Below, piece after piece: positions 13,445 to 20,640 of a stretch of DNA of 25,530 nt. Source of the DNA: Maricaulis sp. (GTDB taxonomy: Bacteria; Pseudomonadota; Alphaproteobacteria; Caulobacterales; Maricaulaceae). Where the stretch lies: contig NZLV01000090.1 of the NCBI GenBank assembly GCA_002694345.1, positions 1 through 25,530 on the forward strand, given 5' to 3'. Positions within the stretch are counted from its first letter, which is position 1. The number at the start of each line of letters is the position of its first letter. A program made the translations under genes and the position numbers. The notes under the pieces are model-generated. The model did no database searches. It had not been told where the DNA came from and saw only the letters and a list, made by a program, of their open reading frames with translations.

Positions 13445-14584
13445 TCAGATTTCGGCGGGAGCTTCCGGTTCGAGCTGGAAGCGCAGGGTCGCCGTGGCAC
13501 GGGTGCCCTTGTCGATTTCACTCTCGAAACCGAGTTCACCATCCATCAGCGCGGCCAGTCTCCAGCAGATTGAAAGACCGATCCCTGTCTGGGAACCCGA
13601 GCGCATGACCGGGCCCTGATTGGCCTGCTCCAGGACCGGATCCGTCATGCCAATCCCGGTATCGGCGACAATGAAGCGGATCGCCACATGATCCGCATCG
13701 ATCGGCTCGCTTTCCACGCGCAGGCGGATCTCTCCGGAGGGCGTGAACTTGATCGCATTAGACAGGATATGGGTCAGGATCTGACGCACCCGGACCGGGT
13801 CACCGATCACGGCCCGGTCCCCCAGATCGTCACAGTCGCAAGTCAGTTCCAGCCCTTTTTCCCGGGCCAGAGGCTCGAACAGGCCCATCGCCGCCCTGCT
13901 GATATCAGCGGGATAGAAGAGGGTAGAGCGCAATTCCACCCGATTGGTCTCCAGCAAGGAGAGGTCGAACACATCGCTCACGCGGTTGAGCATGGCTTTG
14001 GCGGATTGCTCCAGCGTGGTCAGAAGCTTGCGCTGGTCATTGTCCAGGCCGGTATTGGACAGAAGACTGGCCAGGCCGATCACCCCGTTGAGCGGAGTGC
14101 GCAATTCGTGGCTCAATCCCATCAGGAATTCAGACTTGGCCAGGCGGAAATCCCGCTCGTGCTCGGCCTCGTTCTTCAGTTCCTCTGCCTCACTGTCGCG
14201 ATGGCTGATCTCGCTTTCCAGCGCATCGGCACTTTCCTGCACCTTGTTGAGAAGGCGATTGATGCCTTGCAGAAGAATGAGCAGCCCGGTCAAGAAAAAT
14301 CCGGTCGCCACAAGATTGGCAATCCAGCGCACGCTGGATTCCACGGCGTCGGCAACCATTTCGGCCTGCGCGAGACCGAACAGGAAGGGTCCGGCGATGA
14401 TGACCAGGAATTGGAAGGCGTAATAGAGACACCAGATGCCCAGACCGGCAGTCATCAGGGGCAGGGTGATGGCGGATCCGGCCGTGCGGATGACACGGGC
14501 ATTGCGCCACAGATACCAGATCGCGATGGCTGCTGCCGCCGCAAGGCCGATATCCATCAAACTGGTCAGAAGGACCGAGCGCAT
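13445..14584 (-). CDS. Membrane-bound sensor histidine kinase
   Basis: The 379-residue protein has three transmembrane helices (about 8-26, 38-68 as one long or two short segments, and 88-107) with no sizeable periplasmic domain. A coiled-coil linker (about 108-148) follows, then a complete HisKA-HATPase transmitter. The H-box FLMGLSHELRTPLNGVIG places the phosphorylated histidine at H159. The N-box ILTHILSNAIKFTPSGEI has N277, the G1 box is VADTGIGM (D308) and the G2 box is QTGIGLSI. There is no receiver domain at the C-terminus and no response regulator next to it, so it is an orphan kinase in this window. A CtrA-like site lies about 57 bases upstream. The stimulus is probably sensed within or near the membrane. 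Confidence 0.92.
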   Translation of the reverse strand: MRSVLLTSLMDIGLAAAAAIAIWYLWRNARVIRTAGSAITLPLMTAGLGIWCLYYAFQFLVIIAGPFLFGLAQAEMVADAVESSVRWIANLVATGFFLTGLLILLQGINRLLNKVQESADALESEISHRDSEAEELKNEAEHERDFRLAKSEFLMGLSHELRTPLNGVIGLASLLSNTGLDNDQRKLLTTLEQSAKAMLNRVSDVFDLSLLETNRVELRSTLFYPADISRAAMGLFEPLAREKGLELTCDCDDLGDRAVIGDPVRVRQILTHILSNAIKFTPSGEIRLRVESEPIDADHVAIRFIVADTGIGMTDPVLEQANQGPVMRSGSQTGIGLSICWRLAALMDGELGFESEIDKGTRATATLRFQLEPEAPAEI

Positions 14585-14640
14585 GCTCTCACCTGCCCAC
14601 CGGCATCACCATTGGTTGCACGAGCCTATTCCCCTACCTC

Positions 14641-14656
14641 TTTACACACTGTTAAC
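14641..14656. promoter_or_regulatory. CtrA-like binding site upstream of the histidine kinase
   Basis: TTTA-CACACTG-TTAAC differs by one base from the alphaproteobacterial CtrA consensus TTAA-N7-TTAAC. It lies 57-72 bases before the start of the histidine kinase gene. A one-mismatch match to a short motif can arise by chance, so this is only a candidate. Confidence 0.3.
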
Positions 14657-14716
14657 CCCAGCTGGACCCCAACCGGTCGAGCGTCGCTGCCGGAGCGTGG
14701 CGTGTAAAGCACGGAC

Positions 14717-14749
14717 CGGGCACAATGAATTTTTCATTCATCGGGCCCG
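14717..14749 (-). terminator. Imperfect hairpin after argG, possible terminator
   Basis: On the minus strand the outer arms CGGGC/GCCCG and inner arms TGAAT/ATTCA form a hairpin interrupted by a four-base internal loop, starting 14 bases after the argG stop codon. No clear U tract follows, so termination here is uncertain. Confidence 0.3.
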
Positions 14750-14763
14750 ACCGGGGTTTCGGA

Positions 14764-15996
14764 CTAGTCGTTGCGGCCGAGGCGGCGCTTGCGGCGAGCC
14801 AGAAGTTGCAGGCGCAAGGCATTGAGTCGAATGAAGCCTTCGGCATCTTTCTGGTCGTACACCTCGTCCTCTTCAAAGGTGACGTGGGCTTCCGAATAGA
14901 GGGTGTGAGCCGAGGAGCGGCCAACCACATTGACCGATCCCTTGTAGAGTTTCAGGCGCACATCGCCGGTGACATGCTCCTGGCTGAGGTCTATCGCCGC
15001 CTGCAGCATTTCCCGCTCCGGCGAGAACCAGAAGCCTTCATAAAGCAGCTTGGCGTAGCGCGGCATGAGCTCGTCCTTGAGGTGCGCCGCCCCACGGTCC
15101 AGTGTCAGCTGTTCAATGCCACGGTGAGCCGCCATCAGGATGGTGCCGCCCGGGGTTTCATAGATGCCACGCGACTTCATGCCCACAAACCGGTTCTCCA
15201 CCAGGTCGAGGCGGCCGATCCCATGCTTGCGGCCAAGCTCGTTGAGCGCGGTCAGCAGGGTGGCCGGCGACATCGGCGTGCCGTCAATGGCGGTCGCATC
15301 ACCGCGCTCGAAACTGATCGTGACATATTCCGGCGTGTCCGGCGCATCGACCGGGTCCACCGTGCGCTGGAACACGATGTCGGAGGCTTCCTCCGCCGGA
15401 TCTTCCAGCACCTTGCCCTCCGAAGAGGTGTGCCAGAGATTGGCGTCGACAGAGAAGGGCGCTTCACCGCGCTTGTCCTTGGCGACCTGGATCCCGTGTT
15501 CCTCGGCATAGGCGATCAGCTTGGTGCGCGAATTGAGATCCCATTCGCGCCAGGGGGCGATCACGCGCAGATCCGGGTCGAGAGCGTAGACACCCAGTTC
15601 GAAGCGGACCTGGTCATTGCCCTTGCCGGTCGCGCCATGGGCCACGGCGTCCGCCCCGGTTTCATGGGCGATCTCGACAAGGCGTTTGGAGATCAACGGA
15701 CGCGCGATCGACGTGCCCAGCAGGTAAAGGCCTTCATAGACCGCATTGGCCCGTACCATCGGATAGACGAAGTCGCGCACGAACTCCTCGCGCAGATCCT
15801 CGATGAAAATATCCTTCACGCCTGCGGCTTCGGCCTTCTTGCGCGCCGGTTCCAGTTCCTCGCCCTGACCGAGATCAGCGGTGAAGGTGACGACTTCCGC
15901 GTCATACTGGTCCTGCAGCCATTTCAGGATGACCGAGGTATCGAGGCCGCCGGAATAGGCAAGAACGACCTTTTTGACGGGCTTTTTCGCAGGCAT
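14764..15996 (-). CDS. argG: Argininosuccinate synthase
   Basis: This 410-residue cytoplasmic enzyme joins citrulline and aspartate with ATP to give argininosuccinate in arginine biosynthesis. The N-type PP-loop is VLAYSGGLDTSVILKWL at about residues 11-27. GATGKGNDQVRFEL, APWREWDLNSRTKLIAYAEEHGI and GVYALDPDLRVIAPW are diagnostic. The C-terminal tetramerisation part includes SREMLQAAID-like and GDVRLKLYKGS segments. The length is normal for the type 1 enzyme. The ATG at 15996 is chosen over the one two codons earlier because AAGG lies eight bases upstream of it. It is divergent from the glutaminase gene, with about 112 bases between starts, and monocistronic in appearance; argH is not in the window. 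Confidence 0.97.
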   Translation of the reverse strand: MPAKKPVKKVVLAYSGGLDTSVILKWLQDQYDAEVVTFTADLGQGEELEPARKKAEAAGVKDIFIEDLREEFVRDFVYPMVRANAVYEGLYLLGTSIARPLISKRLVEIAHETGADAVAHGATGKGNDQVRFELGVYALDPDLRVIAPWREWDLNSRTKLIAYAEEHGIQVAKDKRGEAPFSVDANLWHTSSEGKVLEDPAEEASDIVFQRTVDPVDAPDTPEYVTISFERGDATAIDGTPMSPATLLTALNELGRKHGIGRLDLVENRFVGMKSRGIYETPGGTILMAAHRGIEQLTLDRGAAHLKDELMPRYAKLLYEGFWFSPEREMLQAAIDLSQEHVTGDVRLKLYKGSVNVVGRSSAHTLYSEAHVTFEEDEVYDQKDAEGFIRLNALRLQLLARRKRRLGRND

Positions 15997-16023
15997 GTGC
16001 ATGTCCTTTTCGACTTTCCCTGC

Positions 16024-16051
16024 GCGTAGCGCCACATTCGTGCTGGTGCAA
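16024..16051 (-). promoter_or_regulatory. Possible argG promoter
   Basis: On the minus strand TTGCAC (16051-16046) and CTACGC (16029-16024) are 16 bases apart, about 28 bases before the ATG. The -35 fits alphaproteobacterial promoters; the -10 is weak. Confidence 0.28.
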
Positions 16052-16108
16052 GGATTTCCTTCGGACTGAAGCGCTGGACAGATGCGGCGGGCGTGCCATT
16101 CTCCGCCC

Positions 16109-17380
16109 ATGTTTCGTTCAGGCCTGTCCCGTTTTTCCCGTTATCGCGGCCGCCGCGCCCGCTTCGAGCACGATCCGCAGGACGAGGCCGGCCTTGATGT
16201 CCGGCTAGATCGCCTGTGCAGTGCCGCTGACAGTCTGGGACTTGAGACACCCCAAGCCCTGCTGTCCCATCTCGCCGCCCGCGGCCTCACGGGCCAGCTG
16301 CCGCGCCTGTCGGCCTGTCTGACAGCGCTGGAGCAGGCCGAAGGTCCCCTGGCGCCCGGCCAGTTCGGCCGCGATCTGCCCTTTGACAGTCTCAACCTGC
16401 TGGAACGGGCACTGGATGACGATCTCGCCATCCCCGACTTTTCCCATTTCGCGCACCGGCTCGGTGGCTTCTTCGCCTATGCGCAGGAAAACCGCCGCGG
16501 CCAGATTGCCGACTACATCCCGGAACTGGCGCATCAGGAAGCTGACGGGTTCGGTTTGGCGCTGTGCTCGATCGATGGCCAGCGCTTCAGCCTTGGCGAG
16601 GCCCAAACCGCCTTTTGCCTGCAATCCGTGGTCAAGCCGTTGAACTATGCACTCGCCCTGGCACTCAATGGCGAAAACCTCGTGCATGCCCATGTCGGCC
16701 GCGAACCCTCCGGGCGCCGCTTCAATGAGCTGGCCCTGGATCCCGACTACCGGCCGCACAATCCGATGATCAATGCCGGCGCCATCATGTGCGCCTCCCT
16801 GATCCGCCCCGCCCAGCCGCCGCGGGACCGTGCCGAACTGATCCGCCGTTTCGTCATGTCGGCCGCAGGAGGCGCGGCATGCACGCTCGACGAGGCGGTC
16901 TACCAGTCCGAACTGGCAACGGCCGACCGCAATCGGGCCCTGGTCAAAATGATGGACGAGCATGACGCCTTCCCGCCCGGCACGGATACGCGGGCGGCGC
17001 TCGATGTCTATTTCCGCGCCTGCGCGCTTAGCCTGGACTGCGAGGCCCTGTCCGTGGTCGCAGCCATGCTGGCCAATGGCGGGGTCTGCCCGGTCACCGG
17101 CCATCGGGTGATCGACCCGATGATCGTGCGCCACACCCTCTCCCTGATGCTGACCTGCGGCATGTATGACTATTCCGGCGAATTTGCCTTCACGGTTGGC
17201 CTGCCTGCAAAGTCGGGTGTGTCCGGCGGTTTGATGATTGTCATTCCGGGCGTGGGCGGGCTGGGCCTGTGGTCGCCCCGGCTCGACCGGCAGGGCAATT
17301 CTGTCCGCGGCGTGGAATTTTGCCAGCGCCTGGTGGAAGACTATCCGTTTCACATTTTCGCCGGGGTCGCGTCCGACTGA
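16109..17380 (+). CDS. glsA: Glutaminase, long form resembling animal mitochondrial KGA/GLS
   Basis: The 423-residue enzyme should hydrolyse glutamine to glutamate and ammonia. The serine-dependent core shows FCLQSVVKPLNY (S173, K176), PHNPMINAGAI (N222), QSELATADRN (E268, N275), ALDVYF (Y301), MYDYSGEFAF (Y353) and SGVSGG (V371), plus ADYIPEL (Y136). These correspond to human GLS S286, K289, N335, E381, N388, Y414, Y466, V484 and Y249. Short bacterial glutaminases are about 310 residues; this one has about 110 extra N-terminal residues that also resemble KGA (GLTGQLPRLSACLTAL, then AIPDFSHF). There are no C-terminal ankyrin repeats. The ATG at 16109 is inferred from the divergent spacing; an earlier start at 16082 is possible. 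A LysE-type exporter follows after 37 bases. Confidence 0.93.
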   Translation: MFRSGLSRFSRYRGRRARFEHDPQDEAGLDVRLDRLCSAADSLGLETPQALLSHLAARGLTGQLPRLSACLTALEQAEGPLAPGQFGRDLPFDSLNLLERALDDDLAIPDFSHFAHRLGGFFAYAQENRRGQIADYIPELAHQEADGFGLALCSIDGQRFSLGEAQTAFCLQSVVKPLNYALALALNGENLVHAHVGREPSGRRFNELALDPDYRPHNPMINAGAIMCASLIRPAQPPRDRAELIRRFVMSAAGGAACTLDEAVYQSELATADRNRALVKMMDEHDAFPPGTDTRAALDVYFRACALSLDCEALSVVAAMLANGGVCPVTGHRVIDPMIVRHTLSLMLTCGMYDYSGEFAFTVGLPAKSGVSGGLMIVIPGVGGLGLWSPRLDRQGNSVRGVEFCQRLVEDYPFHIFAGVASD

Positions 17381-17417
17381 CCGCCCTCACTGCCCACACC
17401 GCTCACCGGAGTCCGCC

Positions 17418-18044
17418 ATGCTGGACTGGTCCCTTTTTCCGCTCTTTTTCGCCGCCGGACTGGCCCTTGCCCTCAGCCCGGGCCCGGACATGGCCTTCAC
17501 GCTCGCCACCGCTGCGGCGCGTGGCCCCAAGGCCGGGCTGGGCGCCGTTGGCGGCATCATCACGGGCGGGCTGATCTGGACCCTGGCCGCCGCTGCCGGT
17601 CTCGCCGCCCTCGTCGCCACCTCGGACCACGCCCTCACCGTGATCCGCTATGCCGGGGGTGCCTATCTGATCTGGCTGGCGATCCGGACCCTGCGCGCAC
17701 TGGATGCGCCCCTGAAGGCGGAAGCCGCCCGCGATGCCTGGCAGGGTTTCCGGCAGGGCCTGATGACCAATCTCCTCAATCCCAAGATCGGGCTGTTCTT
17801 CCTGGCCCTTCTGCCGCAATTCACCAATCCGGAGATCGGGCCGGTCTGGCTGCAAATGCTCACCCTGGGCTTCATCTTCTTCATGATGGGAACCGTCATT
17901 CTCACCATCGTCGCGCTCGCGGCCGGGGCGGCTCGTGACCGTCTGGTGCGTTCTGCCGCGTCCCGTCGGGCGCTCAACGGACTGGCAGCCACAGCCTTTG
18001 GCGGGCTCGGTCTGCGCTTGCTTTTCTCGGGCAATACGGCCTAG
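17418..18044 (+). CDS. LysE/RhtB-family amino acid exporter
   Basis: This 208-residue inner-membrane protein has about six transmembrane helices. The family hallmark is near the N-terminus: LALALSPGPDMAFTLATAAARGPKAGLGAVGGIITGG. YAGGAYLIWLAIRTLRA and GFRQGLMTNLLNPKIGLFFLALLPQF are the other conserved blocks. Family members export amino acids or derivatives such as lysine, threonine or homoserine lactone; the substrate here is not known. CGGAG lies six bases before the ATG at 17418. It lies between the glutaminase (37-base gap) and pyrF (10-base gap) and is probably in one transcript with them, which hints at export of glutamate or a related compound, but that is inference only. Confidence 0.91.
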   Translation: MLDWSLFPLFFAAGLALALSPGPDMAFTLATAAARGPKAGLGAVGGIITGGLIWTLAAAAGLAALVATSDHALTVIRYAGGAYLIWLAIRTLRALDAPLKAEAARDAWQGFRQGLMTNLLNPKIGLFFLALLPQFTNPEIGPVWLQMLTLGFIFFMMGTVILTIVALAAGAARDRLVRSAASRRALNGLAATAFGGLGLRLLFSGNTA

Positions 18045-18054
18045 AAGGCCGTTC

Positions 18055-18756
18055 ATGTCACACACATCAGACCCCCGCCTCATCGTCGCGCTTGATCTGC
18101 CGTCGACCGACGAAGCCTGGACGCTGACCGAAACGGTCGGCGACGCTGTCGACTACTACAAGATCGGGCTCCAACTATTTCCGCTCGGTGGCATGGACCT
18201 CTGCCGCCGCCTGAAATCAGCCGGCAAGTCGGTCTTCCTGGACTTCAAGCTCCACGACATCCCGGCCACGGTGGAAAAGGCCACGCGCTCCATCACCCAG
18301 GGCGGAGCGGACCTGCTGACCGTGCACGCCGAACCGCCGGTCATGCGCGCGGCCGTGGCTGGCTGCGAGGGTTCAGACCTGCAAATCCTCGGCGTCACTG
18401 TGCTGACGAGCTATGACGACGCCATGCTGACCGAGATGGGCTATGCCTACGGTGCCCGCGACCTGGTCCTGCGCCGTGTTGAACAGGCCCTGGAATGTGG
18501 CGTCCACGGCATTGTCGCCAGCGCCCATGAGGCCGCCGAGATCCGCCAGCGCTTTGGCGACGGCTTCCACATCGTCACGCCGGGCATCCGTCCGGCCGGT
18601 GCCGATATCGGGGACCAGAAGCGCGTTGCGACTCCTGCCAAGGCGCTCAGCGAAGGAGCCAGCCATCTCGTGGTGGGCCGCCCGGTCAATGCCGCCGCCG
18701 ATCCGGCACAGGCCGCCCGGGACATTGTCGCGGAAATGCAGTCCGTTCCGGCCTAG
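18055..18756 (+). CDS. pyrF: Orotidine 5'-phosphate decarboxylase
   Basis: The 233-residue TIM-barrel enzyme makes UMP from OMP, the last step of de novo pyrimidine synthesis. The catalytic motif FLDFKLHDIPATV gives D63, K65 and D68, and LIVALDLPS at the N-terminus supplies the substrate Asp. IVTPGIRPAGADIGDQKRVATP and LVVGRPVNAA form the phosphate-binding end. GAAGG precedes the ATG at 18055 by six bases, immediately after the LysE-type gene, so it is probably co-transcribed with glutaminase and exporter. Its TAG overlaps the TAG of the convergent secreted-protein gene in the bases CTAG. Length and motifs are complete. Confidence 0.97.
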   Translation: MSHTSDPRLIVALDLPSTDEAWTLTETVGDAVDYYKIGLQLFPLGGMDLCRRLKSAGKSVFLDFKLHDIPATVEKATRSITQGGADLLTVHAEPPVMRAAVAGCEGSDLQILGVTVLTSYDDAMLTEMGYAYGARDLVLRRVEQALECGVHGIVASAHEAAEIRQRFGDGFHIVTPGIRPAGADIGDQKRVATPAKALSEGASHLVVGRPVNAAADPAQAARDIVAEMQSVPA

Positions 18757-19328
18757 TTGTAGGGATAGGCGGGCGCTGGCGTGATCACCGGTGCGGTGAT
18801 GACAGGGCGATCCAGCGAGCGAACCTGCCGCGTCAGAGTGCTGTGGGTCCCGGCAAAGCCTGCCTGCACCCGGCCCGCCGCATCGATCAGGATCTGGCCA
18901 CGATAGGCATAGACCGGCCGGAAACCCGGCTGTTCCACACCACCGGCCAAGGATCCCGTGAAGAAATCATCGCGCAGCACGACACGCTCGCCGCTTGAAA
19001 CGGACTGTGGCGGCTGTGAGGCCCGCACGGACGCTGTCTGCCGAGCCGGAACCGGGACCGCTCGGGGTTGGGCAGGCGGCGCGATCTGCCCATGGCGCGG
19101 CGGGGCGCCCGCCAGACGATCCCGCACCGGAGCCTGAGCCGACACCCGAACCGCCCCCTGGACCTCATCCGCCGAGAAACGGCAGGCCGGTCCGGTATAG
19201 GTTCCCGCACGAGCCTCCGCGATATCCTGCGCGGTACAGACACGATCCGACATCGCCTGCCCCAGCGCGGTGGCGGGCAGGATCAGGGCCGTCGTGACAG
19301 CGGCCAACAGGATGCGAAACTGTGCCAT
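18753..19328 (-). CDS. Secreted protein of unknown function
   Basis: I do not recognise a family. The 191-residue product starts with a clear signal peptide (MAQFRILLAAVTTALILPATALGQA). The mature part begins with a small Cys-containing unit (VCTAQDIAEARAGTYTGPAC). A proline-, alanine- and arginine-rich linker follows at about residues 70-112, then a more ordered C-terminal part (GERVVLRDDFFTGSLAGGVEQP, FRPVYAYRGQILIDAAGRV), ending in a Pro-Ala-Tyr tail. The layout suggests a periplasmic protein with a flexible linker. Codon use and the leader support a real gene. Its stop overlaps pyrF by four bases. It is downstream of the DUF1674 gene on the same strand with a 65-base gap. Confidence 0.7.
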   Translation of the reverse strand: MAQFRILLAAVTTALILPATALGQAMSDRVCTAQDIAEARAGTYTGPACRFSADEVQGAVRVSAQAPVRDRLAGAPPRHGQIAPPAQPRAVPVPARQTASVRASQPPQSVSSGERVVLRDDFFTGSLAGGVEQPGFRPVYAYRGQILIDAAGRVQAGFAGTHSTLTRQVRSLDRPVITAPVITPAPAYPYN

Positions 19329-19393
19329 AGCGGCACACTAGCGCCTTCATCACGGATCGCTAAGTCGATGCGCGCCTGAGGCGAAAGCGATGA

Positions 19394-19618
19394 TCAGAAA
19401 TCGCTGATCATGCCCTTCTTTTCCCAATCGCCGAAGCGTGTGGGTTCCGGGCCCTTGCGGCCACCCAGCTCGACCGGACGCTCCTCGGCGACTTCCGCCG
19501 CGCGGCGCGCCTCCGCCTCGGCCAGGGCCCGCTTTGCGGCTTCGCTGAGCGGTTTGCGGGGAGGGGGAGAGGGAATTGAGGACGTGTCCGTCCCGTCTTG
19601 TGAAGTCTTGTCGGTCAT
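19394..19618 (-). CDS. DUF1674 protein, succinate dehydrogenase assembly factor 4 homologue
   Basis: This 74-residue protein ends with the DUF1674 signature, PVELGGRKGPEPTRFGDWEKKG followed by ISDF. The N-terminal half is low-complexity and then helical (SEAAKRALAEAEARRAAEVAEE). The family includes Sdh8/SDHAF4, which in mitochondria protects the flavinylated SdhA subunit before assembly of complex II. Bacterial members are common in alphaproteobacteria and are presumed to do the same. No sdh genes lie in this window. It is divergent from htpX, with 59 bases between the starts. The ATG at 19618 is the only reasonable start. Confidence 0.88.
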   Translation of the reverse strand: MTDKTSQDGTDTSSIPSPPPRKPLSEAAKRALAEAEARRAAEVAEERPVELGGRKGPEPTRFGDWEKKGMISDF

Positions 19619-19677
19619 ACCACCTATCTAGTCCGACACGGCCGCCAAGGCCATGCATGACGGAGACTGGACGACAG

Positions 19678-20574
19678 ATGACTGCCAATGGTTTGAGAAC
19701 CTTCCTGCTTCTGGCCGGCATGACGGCCTTTTTCATGGGGATCGGCTATCTTCTGGGAGGGCCGGCCGGGGCGATGCTCGCCCTCGTCGTGGCAGCCGGC
19801 ATGAACTTGTTCGCCTGGTGGAATTCCGCCGACATGGTGCTGCGCATGCATGGTGCGCGGGAAATCACCCCCTCGGAACGCCATCCGGCTCTGCGCCAGT
19901 ATGCGCTGGACGTGCAGATGCTGGCCCAACGCGCCAATCTTCCCGCACCCCGCGTCTATGTGATCGAGACCGACCAGCCCAATGCCTTTGCCACCGGGCG
20001 CGACCCGTCGCATGCCGCCGTGGGTGCCACGACCGGCCTTCTGGCCCGCCTCGACCGCGAAGAGGTCCAGGGCGTGATGGCGCACGAACTGGCCCATGTG
20101 AAAAACCGCGACACGCTGACCATGACAGTCACCGCCACGCTGGCCGGTGCGATCGGCATGCTGGCCAATTTCGCCCTCTTCTTTGGCGGCAACAACCGCG
20201 CCGGACTGATCGGCTCCATCGCCCTGGCGATCTTCGCCCCGATGGCCGCCATGCTGGTCCAGAGCGCGATCAGCCGGGCCCGCGAATACGAGGCCGACCG
20301 GATCGGTGCCGAGATCATGGGCAAGCCGATGGCGCTGGCCCGCGCGCTGGAGAAAATCGAACGCTCTGCCCGCCAGACCCTCAATCCGGCGGCCGAGCGC
20401 AATCCGGCCACCGCCCACATGTTCATCATCAATCCGCTCAACGGGCGGAATATGGACAATCTCTTCTCCACCCACCCGGACACCGCCAACCGGATCGCCA
20501 AATTGCGCGAAATGGCCGGTGCTGCCGCCCCGGTCGGGTCCGGTCCCTGGGCGCCCAGAGGTCCCTGGGGCTAG
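19678..20574 (+). CDS. htpX: HtpX-type membrane zinc metalloprotease (M48B)
   Basis: The 298-residue inner-membrane protease has two N-terminal helices (about 6-26 and 29-46) and the zinc motif HELAH (H136 and H140, catalytic E137). Two central hydrophobic segments follow (LAGAIGMLANFALFFGG and GLIGSIALAIFAPMAAMLV). The third ligand is E203 in SRAREYEADRIG. LFSTHPDTANRIAKL is the conserved C-terminal motif. HtpX degrades misfolded membrane proteins with FtsH. I start it at the ATG at 19678 by family alignment; the ATG at 19657, which has AAGG six bases upstream, would add seven residues and is a real alternative. A GC-rich hairpin begins at its stop codon. Confidence 0.93.
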   Translation: MTANGLRTFLLLAGMTAFFMGIGYLLGGPAGAMLALVVAAGMNLFAWWNSADMVLRMHGAREITPSERHPALRQYALDVQMLAQRANLPAPRVYVIETDQPNAFATGRDPSHAAVGATTGLLARLDREEVQGVMAHELAHVKNRDTLTMTVTATLAGAIGMLANFALFFGGNNRAGLIGSIALAIFAPMAAMLVQSAISRAREYEADRIGAEIMGKPMALARALEKIERSARQTLNPAAERNPATAHMFIINPLNGRNMDNLFSTHPDTANRIAKLREMAGAAAPVGSGPWAPRGPWG

Positions 20575-20596
20575 GCCGCATGGCCGGTTTGCGGCC
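20574..20596. terminator. GC-rich hairpin at the htpX stop, possible terminator or attenuator
   Basis: GGCCGCA (20574-20580) pairs perfectly with TGCGGCC (20590-20596) around nine bases. A competing stem TGGCC (20581-20585) with GGCCA (20593-20597) uses some of the same bases. No U tract follows, so classical termination is doubtful. Confidence 0.33.
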
Positions 20597-20640
20597 AGAA
20601 GGAATCGACGGAACCGGGCCCGCGTGCTAGCTCCGCGCCG

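Noticed and set aside
13433..13445. AGCC-TTCAG-type stem at the histidine kinase stop as a terminator
   Set aside because: Four-base arms and no U tract; too weak to call.
14725..16029. 434-codon open frame antisense to argG
   Set aside because: argG is certain on the other strand; the antisense translation has no family features.
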